Shown here one piece after another: positions 15,228-23,709 of a DNA stretch of 64,000 bases. The stretch's first letter is position 1. Every line of letters begins with the position of its first letter. Under the pieces are notes generated by a model. The model ran no database searches and was not told the origin of the DNA. It saw only the letters and a program-made list of their open reading frames with translations. Source of the DNA: Rhizobium leguminosarum (GTDB lineage: Bacteria > Pseudomonadota > Alphaproteobacteria > Rhizobiales > Rhizobiaceae); assembly GCF_001652265.1 (NCBI RefSeq), contig NZ_LWBS01000450.1, forward strand, positions 143,832 to 207,831, written 5' to 3'. Both the position numbers and the translations under genes were made by a program.

Positions 15228-16323
15228 AGGTCAGCACCGACATGATGCGGATCCAGAGCGATCCCCAGGCATTGGTGACCGGGTTATCGCCGGTATAGAT
15301 GACGACGGTCGCCTGCGATCCGTAGCGCACGCCGCCCTTGGGCCGCTGCGCCTCCTCGATGATGAGCCGGACCGGAAACCGCTGCGGCTCCTGCACCCAG
15401 CCGCTATCGCTCCGGATCGTCGGCAATCCGGTGTTCGGATCCGTGCTGCCTTGCGATACGCCGAAACCAACGCTCTCGACTTGGGCCGGAAACACTCGAC
15501 CGGGAAGCGCGTCGAAAAGGACTTCCGCCTGGTTGCCGACTGCAACCTTCTCGAGGCTGTTCTCCTTGAAGGCGGCCGTGATCCAGATTGTTCCGACATC
15601 AATAAAGGTCATGGCTGACTGTCCAGCCGACACGACCTTACCGGTTGTAAGTTGGAGGTTGGTCACGACCCCGGCCGAAGGTGCCTGAACGGTGGTCCGC
15701 ACCAGATCGAGTCGTGCCTTTTCGAGCGCTGCCAGAGCCGCCCGGAGCTGCGGATTGTCATTTCCGCTCGGCCCGAGCTGCTCTTTGGCCTTGGCCAGCT
15801 CAGCCTCAGCACCAGTGACGGCCGCCTCTGACTGACCGAAAGCCGATTTGGTTGAATCAGCCCGCGCTTTGGAATACACGCCCCTCTTTTGCAGCTCTTC
15901 GGCGCGCGCAGATTGTTCGCGAAGATTGTCCCGATCGACTTGGGCCGTTACGAGCTTTGCCTGCGCCGCATCGACAGCAGCCGTTGACGCGCCCATTGAC
16001 TGGCCGACACTTGCAAGGCTCGCCTCGGCCTCACTGACCGCGAGCTCGTAGCGCTCGGGATCGATACGGAAGAGAACCTGACCGGTATCGACCCTCGAGT
16101 TGTCGACGACTCCCACTTCCACCACCCGGCCGGTGACTTCGGGCGCGATGCCGACGATATAGGCCTGGACCTGAGCCTGCGAGGTCGATGGCGTGCGCCG
16201 TTCCATGAAGATGGAGAGGACGAACAGGACGAGCGCCAGCAGGACGACGATGAGCGCTATCCTGCGGAGTGGATTCCGAGGCGTCGGAGAAATGGCAGGC
16301 TCGTCCAAGTTTTCGGAAACCAC
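15217..16323 (-). CDS. HlyD/EmrA-type membrane fusion protein
   Basis: A 368-residue periplasmic adaptor. It has one N-terminal membrane anchor (residues 20-40), then a biotinyl-lipoyl half (A-P-E-V-T-G-R-V-V-E-V-G-V), a long coiled-coil hairpin at about residues 85-190, the second lipoyl half (V-Q-A-P-S-A-G-V-V-T-N-L), and a beta-barrel domain. The start is GTG 16323 with GAAGGA upstream. It forms an operon with DUF2955. A 19-bp palindromic site lies about 95 bp upstream at 16419-16437. Confidence 0.9.
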   Translation of the reverse strand: MVSENLDEPAISPTPRNPLRRIALIVVLLALVLFVLSIFMERRTPSTSQAQVQAYIVGIAPEVTGRVVEVGVVDNSRVDTGQVLFRIDPERYELAVSEAEASLASVGQSMGASTAAVDAAQAKLVTAQVDRDNLREQSARAEELQKRGVYSKARADSTKSAFGQSEAAVTGAEAELAKAKEQLGPSGNDNPQLRAALAALEKARLDLVRTTVQAPSAGVVTNLQLTTGKVVSAGQSAMTFIDVGTIWITAAFKENSLEKVAVGNQAEVLFDALPGRVFPAQVESVGFGVSQGSTDPNTGLPTIRSDSGWVQEPQRFPVRLIIEEAQRPKGGVRYGSQATVVIYTGDNPVTNAWGSLWIRIMSVLTYVR

Positions 16324-16418
16324 GGCAATATCCTTCGGAGGCGTTTCGTTTCGTGGAAGCGCAAAGTTTCAGCGCCGGACATCTGTCGCGATGGTCGTTA
16401 CCGGGCGATGGAACGCAA

Positions 16419-16437
16419 GTAGGTAACCGTAACATAC
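16419..16437. promoter_or_regulatory. 19-bp palindromic operator-like site 3
   Basis: GTAGGTAAC-C-GTAACATAC, differing by two bases in the left arm from the perfect site at 16819-16837. It sits in the promoter region of the HlyD-DUF2955 operon. Confidence 0.55.
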
Positions 16438-16475
16438 GCCTCGCGATGGCTTGCCGCGTGCTTAGTCTCGCCTCG

Positions 16476-16733
16476 TCAGCGAGCGGTTGGCGGTACCGAG
16501 GCGTCAAGCGCGCCCTCTATCTCCTTGGAGAGTTCTGCGATCAATTCCTGATATTCGACGACGCGCTCGTCGCGTTTCGGATCGGTTGAGACGTTCCATT
16601 TCTGCAGCGCCGATTGGGCGTCGGCAAAGTCCCCGCAGATTTCCCGAAAGTCCTCACTGCGGGCAGAGAGGTCGTCGATCGCCTTGATCCTGGCTGGATA
16701 CTGCCGACGGACTGCGGTCACGCCTTCGTCCAT
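16476..16733 (-). CDS. Small hypothetical protein
   Basis: An 85-residue charged, helical, soluble protein I do not recognise. It contains A-I-D-D-L-S-A-R-S-E-D-F and E-Y-Q-E-L-I-A-E-L-S-K-E-I-E-G-A-L, a likely helical hairpin. ATG 16733 has AAGGAG six bases upstream. It is transcribed toward the HlyD operon but is separated from it by about 150 bp containing its own operator-like site. Confidence 0.65.
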   Translation of the reverse strand: MDEGVTAVRRQYPARIKAIDDLSARSEDFREICGDFADAQSALQKWNVSTDPKRDERVVEYQELIAELSKEIEGALDASVPPTAR

Positions 16734-16818
16734 GGTTCACTCCTTACCTGCATTCGAGACGTCGCCACTGCAACGTGTGCCAGATCCCGATCTTCATGGA
16801 CGACGATCGGTTCGTGGA

Positions 16819-16837
16819 GTATGTTACCGTAACATAC
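16819..16837. promoter_or_regulatory. 19-bp perfect palindromic operator-like site 4
   Basis: GTATGTTAC-C-GTAACATAC: two perfect 9-bp arms around one base. It lies between the divergent genes starting at 16733 (minus) and 16880 (plus), 43 bp before the latter. It is the best copy of a motif seen at five places in 10 kb and was used as the reference. Confidence 0.65.
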
Positions 16838-16879
16838 GGTCTGGCAGTGATATGACTCCATGGGGGATTGGGGACAGAC

Positions 16880-18700
16880 ATGCTGACGTCCATACCAGCA
16901 GAGGGGTCTGCGGCACCCATTTCCTCAAGGCCGGCGCCTCACGCCGGCGACATCCGGGAACAACTGGAACGTGTCGTCTCCAGCCCTGAATTTCCAGGCG
17001 TCGGTCGCGCCGCCACGTTTCTCCGCTATGTCGTCTCGGAAGCCCTCGAGGGCCGGGGCAGCCGGATCAAAGCCTATTCGATCGCGATCGAGGTATTCGG
17101 CCGGGATCCCGGCTTCACCCAGGACGATCCTGTGGTCAGGATCGAGGCCGGACGGCTGCGACGGTCGCTTGAGCGCTATTATCTCGTCGCCGGGCAGCGT
17201 GACCCCGTCAGGATCGACATTCCCAAAGGCGGGTATGTTCCAACCTTCGCTTGGTCCTGTCCGGCATCGGTCGGCATTGGAGGCGAAGACGCTGGCGAAA
17301 CATCGGCCTCTGAGGTCCGTTCCGGACGCTGGTGGCGCGCAAGGCGGGTCTTGTGGCCGGGTGCCGCTGCGCTCGCTGCAGTGGCTATTTCGCTATACTG
17401 GATCGGGGCGCGATCTCCCGCTCCTTCGCTCGAACGCGTCGCAAGCCTATTGCCCGATCGCCCGGCCCTCGTGGTCGCCCCCTTTGCCAATCTCGGCGAA
17501 GGGCCGGAGGCGCAGCTCTACACTGCCGGCCTGACTGAGGAGCTGATGACCATCCTGCCACGGTTCAAGGAGATCAAGGTCTTCGGTCGCGAGACGTCCA
17601 AGTCACTCCCGGCGGATGTGGGCGCATCGAAGATCCGGGCCGAATTCGGCGCACGCTATCTCCTTGCCGGCGGTGTCCGCACGTCGGGAAAACGCCTTCG
17701 TGTGACGGCCAGATTGCTTGATACGTCGGACGGCGAGATCCTCTGGTCGGAGAATTATGACAATGATCTCGCATCGGGGGACCTGTTTGCGATCCAGACG
17801 GATGTCGCCAGAAAGGTCGCGACTACCATCGCCCAACCCTACGGAGTCATGGCACAGATCGACTCCGCCAGTCCGCCGCCGGACGACCTCGGTGCGTATG
17901 AGTGCACTCTGCGCTTCTATGCCTATCGTTCGGAGCTGAGCGCCGAAGCGCATGCGCGCGTCCGGGGTTGCCTCGAGACCGCACTGGCGCGGTTTCCGAA
18001 ATACGCGACCGCCTGGGCGATGCTGTCGATCGTCTATCTCGATGAGGACCGGTACAAGTTCAATCCGACATCAGGCCAGGATACAGCCATACAGCGTGCA
18101 CTCGATGCCGCCAGGCACGCAACGCAGATCGATCCGAACAATACGCGCGGACTTCAAGCGCTGATGACGGCGCTGTTCTTCGACAGGCAGCTTGCTGAAT
18201 CACTTCGCGTTGGCGAGCAGGCGCTCGCCACCAACCCCAACGACACCGAACTGATGGGCGAGTTCGGAACCCGGCTTGCGATCGCTGGCCAGTGGCAGCG
18301 CGGAGCAGACCTTCTGGACCAGGCCATTGCTCTGAACCCAGGAAGTGGTGGCTTCTACCATGGAACGCGAGCCTTGGCCGCCTACATGCTCCGCGACAAC
18401 CACACCGCCGTGCTGGAGATCAGACAGGCGAACATGCAGAAGTTCCCTCTCTTCCATGTTGTCGCCGCCATCATCTTTGCGGAGTCAGGCATGATGGACG
18501 ACGCCCGACGAGAAGGACAGGTGTTCGTCAGCATACGACCTGACTTCCTGCCGAACGTTGTAACGGAACTCGCAATGCGCAACATGCAGCCTGAAGATCG
18601 CGACCGTCTGATCGAAGGACTTCGCAAGGCGGGAATGACCGTGCCCGATCCGAATGCAATGGCGTCGACCGCCGACACCTCGGATCTGCAACCCCGCTGA
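16880..18700 (+). CDS. Membrane-anchored winged-helix-like/TolB-like/TPR protein
   Basis: A 606-residue protein with a CadC-like plan. Residues about 20-120 form a helical domain ending D-P-V-V-R-I-E-A-G-R-L-R-R-S-L-E-R-Y-Y and I-P-K-G-G-Y-V-P-T-F, resembling the recognition helix and wing of OmpR-type domains. One membrane helix lies at about 155-178. A FlgO/TolB-like domain (L-V-V-A-P-F-A-N-L-G, Y-L-L-A-G-G-V-R) follows, then TPR-like helices at about 370-560. Such proteins are often mislabelled adenylate cyclases; no cyclase motif is present. ATG 16880 has GGGGA five bases upstream; TTG 16868 is less likely. It could regulate the nearby palindromes. Confidence 0.72.
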   Translation: MLTSIPAEGSAAPISSRPAPHAGDIREQLERVVSSPEFPGVGRAATFLRYVVSEALEGRGSRIKAYSIAIEVFGRDPGFTQDDPVVRIEAGRLRRSLERYYLVAGQRDPVRIDIPKGGYVPTFAWSCPASVGIGGEDAGETSASEVRSGRWWRARRVLWPGAAALAAVAISLYWIGARSPAPSLERVASLLPDRPALVVAPFANLGEGPEAQLYTAGLTEELMTILPRFKEIKVFGRETSKSLPADVGASKIRAEFGARYLLAGGVRTSGKRLRVTARLLDTSDGEILWSENYDNDLASGDLFAIQTDVARKVATTIAQPYGVMAQIDSASPPPDDLGAYECTLRFYAYRSELSAEAHARVRGCLETALARFPKYATAWAMLSIVYLDEDRYKFNPTSGQDTAIQRALDAARHATQIDPNNTRGLQALMTALFFDRQLAESLRVGEQALATNPNDTELMGEFGTRLAIAGQWQRGADLLDQAIALNPGSGGFYHGTRALAAYMLRDNHTAVLEIRQANMQKFPLFHVVAAIIFAESGMMDDARREGQVFVSIRPDFLPNVVTELAMRNMQPEDRDRLIEGLRKAGMTVPDPNAMASTADTSDLQPR

Positions 18701-18714
18701 TGCTGCCTCCCCGA

Positions 18715-18725
18715 CCGTAACATAC
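18715..18725 (+). promoter_or_regulatory. Half-site of the 19-bp palindromic motif
   Basis: CCGTAACATAC matches the centre and right arm of the reference site exactly; the left arm is lost. It is followed at 18723-18740 by TACCCG-ATCATA-CGGGTA, a separate 6-bp inverted repeat. It lies just after the TPR gene, upstream of the truncated hydrolase. Confidence 0.35.
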
Positions 18726-18771
18726 CCGATCATACGGGTAAGGCATCTCATCTTCGCATAGTCTCGCCTTA

Positions 18772-19488
18772 GTGCCGACTTCGACAGCCATAGCGCGCGG
18801 CGTCGAGGCCTGCTCAAACTTGACGTGGCTACGAGGAACAGCAGTGAGCACAAGATGTCGCGATGGCCGAATTCAATCAGGCACTTCCCCAGGTCTGAAC
18901 GGCCGCCTTCCCGCCAAGTTCGAGAATGTCATGCTGGCCTCGCCCGACGTGGATGTCGATGTCTTCCGCCAGCAGATCATCGACATGGGCAAGCAGCACC
19001 CGAAGTTCACCTTGTTCGTTTCGCGAGACGACCGCGCGCTCGCGGTATCCCGCAGGGTATGGGGCGACGTCGCCAGACTCGGCGCCATCGATCCCGAGCA
19101 GGCCTCCTTCAAGAAGGAACTGGCCGACAGCCAGATCACGGTGATCGACCTCACCAAGGTCAAGGCGGGCGACAGTCTGAATCACGGAAAGTTCGCGGAA
19201 TCGCCCGAGGTCGTTCAGCTGATCGGCGCACGGATTTCCGACGGCCAGACGCTGACCGACAGCAAGGTCGGGCTCGGCGACAAGATCCTTGCCGCGACGA
19301 CGAGCACGGCGGCGGCGGCGGGCAGCGCAGCCGGCCTGATCCTTGCCGCCCCGGTCGCCGTCGTCGATGCGGATACCAGAGATAATTATGCCGGCCAGGT
19401 CAGCGGCCTCGCGGGTCCTGTGGGTACGCCGCCGAAGGCATCCGAGTGCACCGCCGCAGGCCGATCGAAGGAGTCGTGCAGGCAATGA
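18772..19488 (+). pseudogene. DUF900-type alpha/beta hydrolase, 5'-truncated
   Basis: The recognisable part begins near 18895 (G-L-N-G-R-L-P-A-K-F-E-N-V-M-L-A-S-P-D-V-D-V-D-V-F) and runs to the stop at 19488. A-S-P-D-V-D-V-D-V-F and F-V-S-R-D-D-R-A-L are typical of the C-terminal third of DUF900 hydrolases. The nucleophile motif G-x-S-x-G and the first two thirds of the fold are missing, and the open frame before 18895 does not match the family. The Ala/Gly-rich tail (I-L-A-A-T-T-S-T-A-A-A-A-G-S-A-A-G) could be a membrane segment. Probably non-functional. Confidence 0.65.
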
Positions 19489-19535
19489 CGGTTCAGGAAC
19501 CGGCAAACTGACGTTCATAGAGATCAGGATAAACA

Positions 19536-21692
19536 ATGCCACTACTTTGCAAGATCCGCATGTTTAAACCACTTCTCACGGCGGTTGCCCTGGCTTTCGT
19601 TCTCCTTTGTGCCTCGATTGCTGTGGCGCAGAGCGTGACGCCTGCGAGCCCACAGCCAGAAAGTGTCCAGCGCTTTATCGGCATGTTCTCGGATCCTGAC
19701 GTCCAACGCTTCCTGCAGCAGCAGTCGGAAGCAGCCAAGACCGCGGCGGAACCGCCCTTGCAAACCCGGAACGCAGACCCTTCATTCTCGGAATTCACGA
19801 TGCGATTCCGTGCCCATGCCTCAAGTCTTCTCGGCGCCATCCAGTCCTTTCCCCAGGAGACGATGCGAGGCGGGGCCGTGCTCGAACGGGACATCCAGGC
19901 GAATGGCGGGACGCGGCCGATCTTCCTGGTCGCCGCCTTCGTCGCCGTCGGGCTGGCCGCGCAGTGGCTGTTCTGGTGGATCAGCGCCGGCTGGCGCTCA
20001 TGGATGGCACGCGCGCCCTATGCGACGGTTCGCGAGAGAGTGATCGCACTGACTGCAAGGCTTCTGTGGGCGGCATGTTACGTCCTTTCCTTCGGCCTCG
20101 GCAGTATCGGCTTCTTCCTGTTGTTCCAATGGCCGCCTGTTATCAGGGAGGTCGTCGTCGGGTACCTCTTCGCGATCGTCGTCTTCCGTCTGGCGAGCGC
20201 TCTTTTCGACGTGTTTTTGGCGCCACGGGCTGAAGAAGAGAGCCGGTTTCGCGTCGTACCGATCACTGGGGATGCCGCTGGCCACTGGGCGAAGCGCCTG
20301 GGCTATCTCGTCGGCTGGTATGCCTTTGGCTGGGTGACGATCCGACTGCTCGGCGCCCTTGGCTTTTCCGACCCGGCCCGGCAACTCGTGGCCTATTGCC
20401 TCGGCCTCGTGCTCCTCGTCATCGGCATCGAAGCCGTCTGGAGGCGTCCGTCCCGATTGTCTGCCGGCCAAGCCAGCCGGATCGGCCTACGGGCGCGGAA
20501 CTGGCTCTGGACGGTCTACTTCGTTGCCGTCTGGCTGCTGTGGGTGGTCGGAGCCATGAAGCTGTTCTGGATCGCGGTAGTCTGTGCAGCGCTGCCCGGC
20601 GCCATCGCCCTCACCAAGGCGTCGGTCAACAATATCCTGCGCTCTTCCGCGGCCGAAGAGGACGGCCACAAAAGAGGCACCGTCGTGTCGGTGATCGTGG
20701 AGCGCGGCATAAGGGCGGCGCTGATCGTCGGAGCGATCGTTCTGCTCGCAGACGCCCTGGGCATCAGGCTGACGCAGATGACAATGCAGGATTCGCCGGC
20801 CCTGCGCCTCGTGCGTGGACTCCTGAGCGCCGGGATTATTCTCCTGGTCCTCGACCTCGCCTGGAACGTCGTGAAAGTCCTGATCGATCGCAAGCTCGGC
20901 GACACCGAGGCCGTCCTTGAAGTCGGCAGCGAACGGGAGCGGCGGCGCACCCGTCTCAGAACCCTGCTGCCGATCCTTCGCAATTTCCTGATGATCCTCT
21001 TCGTCGCCATTGCGATCATGATGGCCCTCTCATCGCTGGGGGTCGAAATCGGACCGTTGATCGCAGGCGCAGGGGTGGTCGGCGTCGCGATCGGCTTCGG
21101 CGCGCAGACGGTGGTCAAGGACGTCATAAGCGGGATGTTCTACCTGCTCGACGACGCCTTCAGGGTCGGAGAATATATCCAAAGCGGCAGCTACAAGGGC
21201 ACCGTCGAGTCGTTCAGCTTGCGATCCATCAAGCTCAGGCACCACCGCGGTGCGGTCTACATCGTCCCCTTCAGCGAGCTCGGCGCTGTGCAGAACATGA
21301 GCCGAGACTGGGTGATCGAGAAGATGACGATCACCATCACCTACGATTCCGACATCGAGAAGGCCCGCAAGATCATTAAGAAGATCGGCCTGGAGCTGTT
21401 CGAGGATCCGGAGTTCAAGCCGACGACAATCGAGCCGCTGAAGATGCAGGGGATCGACAGCCTGGGGGACTCGGGCCTGCTTCTGCGCATGAAGGTCATG
21501 ACCCTTCCCGGCCAGCAGTTCACGCTGAAGCGTCGGGCTCTGCGGATGATCCATCAGGCGTTCAATGAAAACGGCATCAAGCTCGCCGTGCCCACAGTTC
21601 AGGTCTCGGGCGGCAAGGACGATGCTGTCGCAGCCGCTGCCCAGCAGACGCTCGCAGCACACAACGCAGCCGCAGCCGCAAACCCGGCCTGA
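19536..21692 (+). CDS. MscS-family mechanosensitive channel, multi-helix type
   Basis: A 718-residue protein. A signal peptide or first helix (residues 10-32) is followed by a periplasmic segment and about ten membrane helices. The MscS core is at about residues 470-690: G-P-L-I-A-G-A-G-V-V-G-V-A-I-G-F-G-A-Q pore helix, then V-K-D-V-I-S-G and D-x-F-R-V-G-E-Y-I. Such channels open under hypo-osmotic shock. ATG 19536 with AGGA at 19526-19529 is used; ATG 19560 would also give a signal peptide. A second, unrelated MscS-family gene lies at 36172-38706. Confidence 0.9.
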   Translation: MPLLCKIRMFKPLLTAVALAFVLLCASIAVAQSVTPASPQPESVQRFIGMFSDPDVQRFLQQQSEAAKTAAEPPLQTRNADPSFSEFTMRFRAHASSLLGAIQSFPQETMRGGAVLERDIQANGGTRPIFLVAAFVAVGLAAQWLFWWISAGWRSWMARAPYATVRERVIALTARLLWAACYVLSFGLGSIGFFLLFQWPPVIREVVVGYLFAIVVFRLASALFDVFLAPRAEEESRFRVVPITGDAAGHWAKRLGYLVGWYAFGWVTIRLLGALGFSDPARQLVAYCLGLVLLVIGIEAVWRRPSRLSAGQASRIGLRARNWLWTVYFVAVWLLWVVGAMKLFWIAVVCAALPGAIALTKASVNNILRSSAAEEDGHKRGTVVSVIVERGIRAALIVGAIVLLADALGIRLTQMTMQDSPALRLVRGLLSAGIILLVLDLAWNVVKVLIDRKLGDTEAVLEVGSERERRRTRLRTLLPILRNFLMILFVAIAIMMALSSLGVEIGPLIAGAGVVGVAIGFGAQTVVKDVISGMFYLLDDAFRVGEYIQSGSYKGTVESFSLRSIKLRHHRGAVYIVPFSELGAVQNMSRDWVIEKMTITITYDSDIEKARKIIKKIGLELFEDPEFKPTTIEPLKMQGIDSLGDSGLLLRMKVMTLPGQQFTLKRRALRMIHQAFNENGIKLAVPTVQVSGGKDDAVAAAAQQTLAAHNAAAAANPA

Positions 21693-21745
21693 GGGCGGAA
21701 TCTTCGAGGAAATGAACTCACACGAGAGCAATGAGAGGAAATGAA

Positions 21746-22144
21746 ATGAAGATCCTGGTTATCCCTACGCGCATGCTTGCGACACTTGCCGTCATCATGA
21801 CGGTCTGCGCACCCGTCCTCATTCCCACAACGGCCGAAGCCCGTCGCGGCGTAGCGGCATGCGGCCCGAGAGGTTGCGGTGCTGCGGCCTGCGGACCGCG
21901 CGGATGCGCTGCAGTCGGAAGCACCCGTCCTGTCGTTTGGCCTCCCGTCCGGCGCGGCGTCGTGGTCGTCGCCCCTCGCCGCTACTGGCGCCCGGGTACG
22001 GCAATCGCCGCAGGTGCTGCCATCGGCTTCGTCGCCGGAGCTGCCGCCGTTTCACTGGCAGGCACGCCGCCGCAGTCCGGTCAATGCTGGTACTACACCT
22101 CGCCCGCCAAGACGACGGGCTTCTGGGACGTGTGCCCGCGCTGA
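21746..22144 (+). CDS. Small exported protein with CGPRGC repeats
   Basis: A 132-residue protein. After a signal-like start (I-P-T-R-M-L-A-T-L-A-V-I-M-T-V) it carries A-C-G-P-R-G-C-G twice, a Pro/Arg-rich stretch, a Gly/Ala-rich hydrophobic helix (A-I-A-A-G-A-A-I-G-F-V-A-G-A-A-A) and a W-Y-Y-T-S-P tail with one more Cys pair. ATG 21746 has AGAGGA at 21734-21739; ATG 21731 is less likely. The function is unknown; the paired cysteines suggest disulfides or metal binding in the envelope. It is 53 bp after the MscS gene on the same strand. Confidence 0.7.
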   Translation: MKILVIPTRMLATLAVIMTVCAPVLIPTTAEARRGVAACGPRGCGAAACGPRGCAAVGSTRPVVWPPVRRGVVVVAPRRYWRPGTAIAAGAAIGFVAGAAAVSLAGTPPQSGQCWYYTSPAKTTGFWDVCPR

Positions 22145-22251
22145 GCGATCCGGCAGAAAAACTGCCAGCTCGTTTGGTTCTCTTCGTCGCCCGCCCCCCT
22201 GAGTGGGGAGGACCTCGATTTCCAGGTCACATATTTTAGAGGGTACGTTCC

Positions 22252-22899
22252 ATGGATTTCACAGTCATCGATGCCGCACTCGTCGGAAAACTTCTCCTGC
22301 TGCTTCTGGTCGGCCTGGGGCCGAAGATCGCCCTGGTGCCGTTTCTGGAGAAGACCCATGCCTTCGATACCGAAACCAAGGCGCGCATCGGCCGCCAGAT
22401 GGTTTTGGTCGCAGTGGTCACAGCCTTGATCCTTTTTGCCACCGGCGCTTTGCTGATGCGGCTTCTCCATATCACGGGCGGCGCAGTCGCCGTCGCCGGC
22501 GGTATCATCCTCGCGCTTATCGCGATCAAGATGGCATCAGGACCAACAGAGAAGCCGCATGAGGAAACGGGGCTTCCCGTCGATCCCGAAAAGATCGCCG
22601 TCTTTCCGCTTGCGGTCCCTTACCTGCTCAATCCTGTCGGCATCACCGTCGTCATCATCGCCTCCGGCGAGGTCGTCTCGATTGCCAGCGCGATACTCGT
22701 CATCGGCCTGATCCTGATCGTCGCTGCGTTGGACTATGTGGTGTTTACCAACATCGACGCGCTCGCCAAGCGCATGAAGCCTGCCAGTCTGATCGTCTCG
22801 GAGGTCGTCTTCGGCATTCTGCTGACCGCAGTCGCAGTCCAACTGGTCGTCAGCGGGCTTGGCAATCTTGGCATCATCACCCCGACCGCCGCGCATTAG
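22252..22899 (+). CDS. MarC family integral membrane protein
   Basis: A 215-residue protein with six membrane helices. The MarC pattern is visible in P-x-x-A-L-V-P-F-L-E-K-T, I-T-G-G-A-V-A-V-A-G-G-I-I-L and the conserved F-P-L-A-V-P-Y-L-L-N-P-V-G-I. MarC proteins were once thought to be antibiotic-resistance factors; their transport substrate is unknown. ATG 22252 has AGAGGG upstream. Confidence 0.88.
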   Translation: MDFTVIDAALVGKLLLLLLVGLGPKIALVPFLEKTHAFDTETKARIGRQMVLVAVVTALILFATGALLMRLLHITGGAVAVAGGIILALIAIKMASGPTEKPHEETGLPVDPEKIAVFPLAVPYLLNPVGITVVIIASGEVVSIASAILVIGLILIVAALDYVVFTNIDALAKRMKPASLIVSEVVFGILLTAVAVQLVVSGLGNLGIITPTAAH

Positions 22900-23225
22900 A
22901 TGCGGATTTGGGGCCGGCCGGCCCAAAAATCTGAACCCGGATTTAAATCAAAAAATAGCGCCGAAAGCCGCTCGGTTTTCGGCATCATGCTCAGCTGCGG
23001 ATTTACTGTCCCCCTGCGTGAAAAGCCCGGGGATTAAGGTCGGGAACAGACGACAATGGTGTCGCCACCGACCGCCGGGCGCACCGCGATCATTCAATAT
23101 CTCTGATGTTATCCATAAGTTCTATTCGTTTGAATGATGAGTTTTCAAGGCCCATATTAGGATCATGGACATGGACGAACCTCCCATTGACGACCATGCC
23201 CCTGACCCAAGAAAGGAACCGGAAA
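22900..23225. other. Intergenic stretch without a gene
   Basis: No coding region is supported. At 22903-22945 there is a GC-rich palindrome (GGGCCGGCCGGCCC at 22911-22924) flanked by GGATTT and AAAATCTGAACCCGG. This resembles a degenerate copy of the palindromic repeat at 42643-42692. The rest holds only the leader of the DUF1127 gene. Confidence 0.5.
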
Positions 23226-23426
23226 ATGACCACGCTCACCTATCGCGGTGGTGGTAAGTCCCTCACCTCCAGCGAAAGCCGCTTCGATCTGGCACATTAT
23301 GCCCGTAAGCTCGTGCTCGCCTGGACGCGCTGGCAGACGGCCCGCGAAATCGAAGCCATGCCCTTCGACATTCGCAAGGACATCGGCTGGCCGAGCACGG
23401 ACGACAGCAAACACCGGACCATGTAA
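23226..23426 (+). CDS. DUF1127 family small protein
   Basis: A 66-residue protein with the DUF1127 pattern: A-W-T-R-W-Q-T-A-R-E-I-E-A-M-P-F-D-I-R-K-D-I-G-W-P. DUF1127 proteins are common in Rhizobiales; some bind RNA and affect phosphate, carbon metabolism and growth phase. ATG 23226 has AAAGGAACC upstream. A good rho-independent terminator follows 29 bases after the stop. Confidence 0.85.
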   Translation: MTTLTYRGGGKSLTSSESRFDLAHYARKLVLAWTRWQTAREIEAMPFDIRKDIGWPSTDDSKHRTM

Positions 23427-23454
23427 TGAATGCGACATTCCTCCCAAGATAAGG

Positions 23455-23487
23455 GGTGGCGTCTGCTATGTGCAACGCCGCCTTTTT
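23455..23487 (+). terminator. Rho-independent terminator of the DUF1127 gene
   Basis: The stem GGTGGCGT pairs with ACGCCGCC (8 bp including one G-U) across a 12-base loop and is followed at once by TTTTT at 23483-23487. The position right after the DUF1127 stop (23426) supports a short monocistronic transcript. Confidence 0.75.
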
Positions 23488-23709
23488 CGTCTCTTGCCCC
23501 GTGTTTTCGATCTGTTTTCAGCGTTGAATTTTAGCCGCCTATCAGCGCGTCATCTGCCCTATCCGCGGCCATTCCGGTAGTTTGACCGGCCAAATCGCGG
23601 GCGATGTCGCATATTTGCTCTTCTCGGCCGCATTTTTCCATGCCAGTGTCGCTTTCAGGACATCGGCGCGACGCATTCCGCGCAACGAATGTGTCATCGT
23701 CCCTCGAGC

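Noticed and set aside
16880..18700. Adenylate cyclase identity for the TolB/TPR protein
   Set aside because: This label is common for similar proteins, but no class III cyclase motif is present.
22911..22924. GC-rich palindrome after the MarC gene as a terminator
   Set aside because: Stem without a proper loop and followed by A, not T, on the MarC strand; better explained as a degenerate repeat copy.
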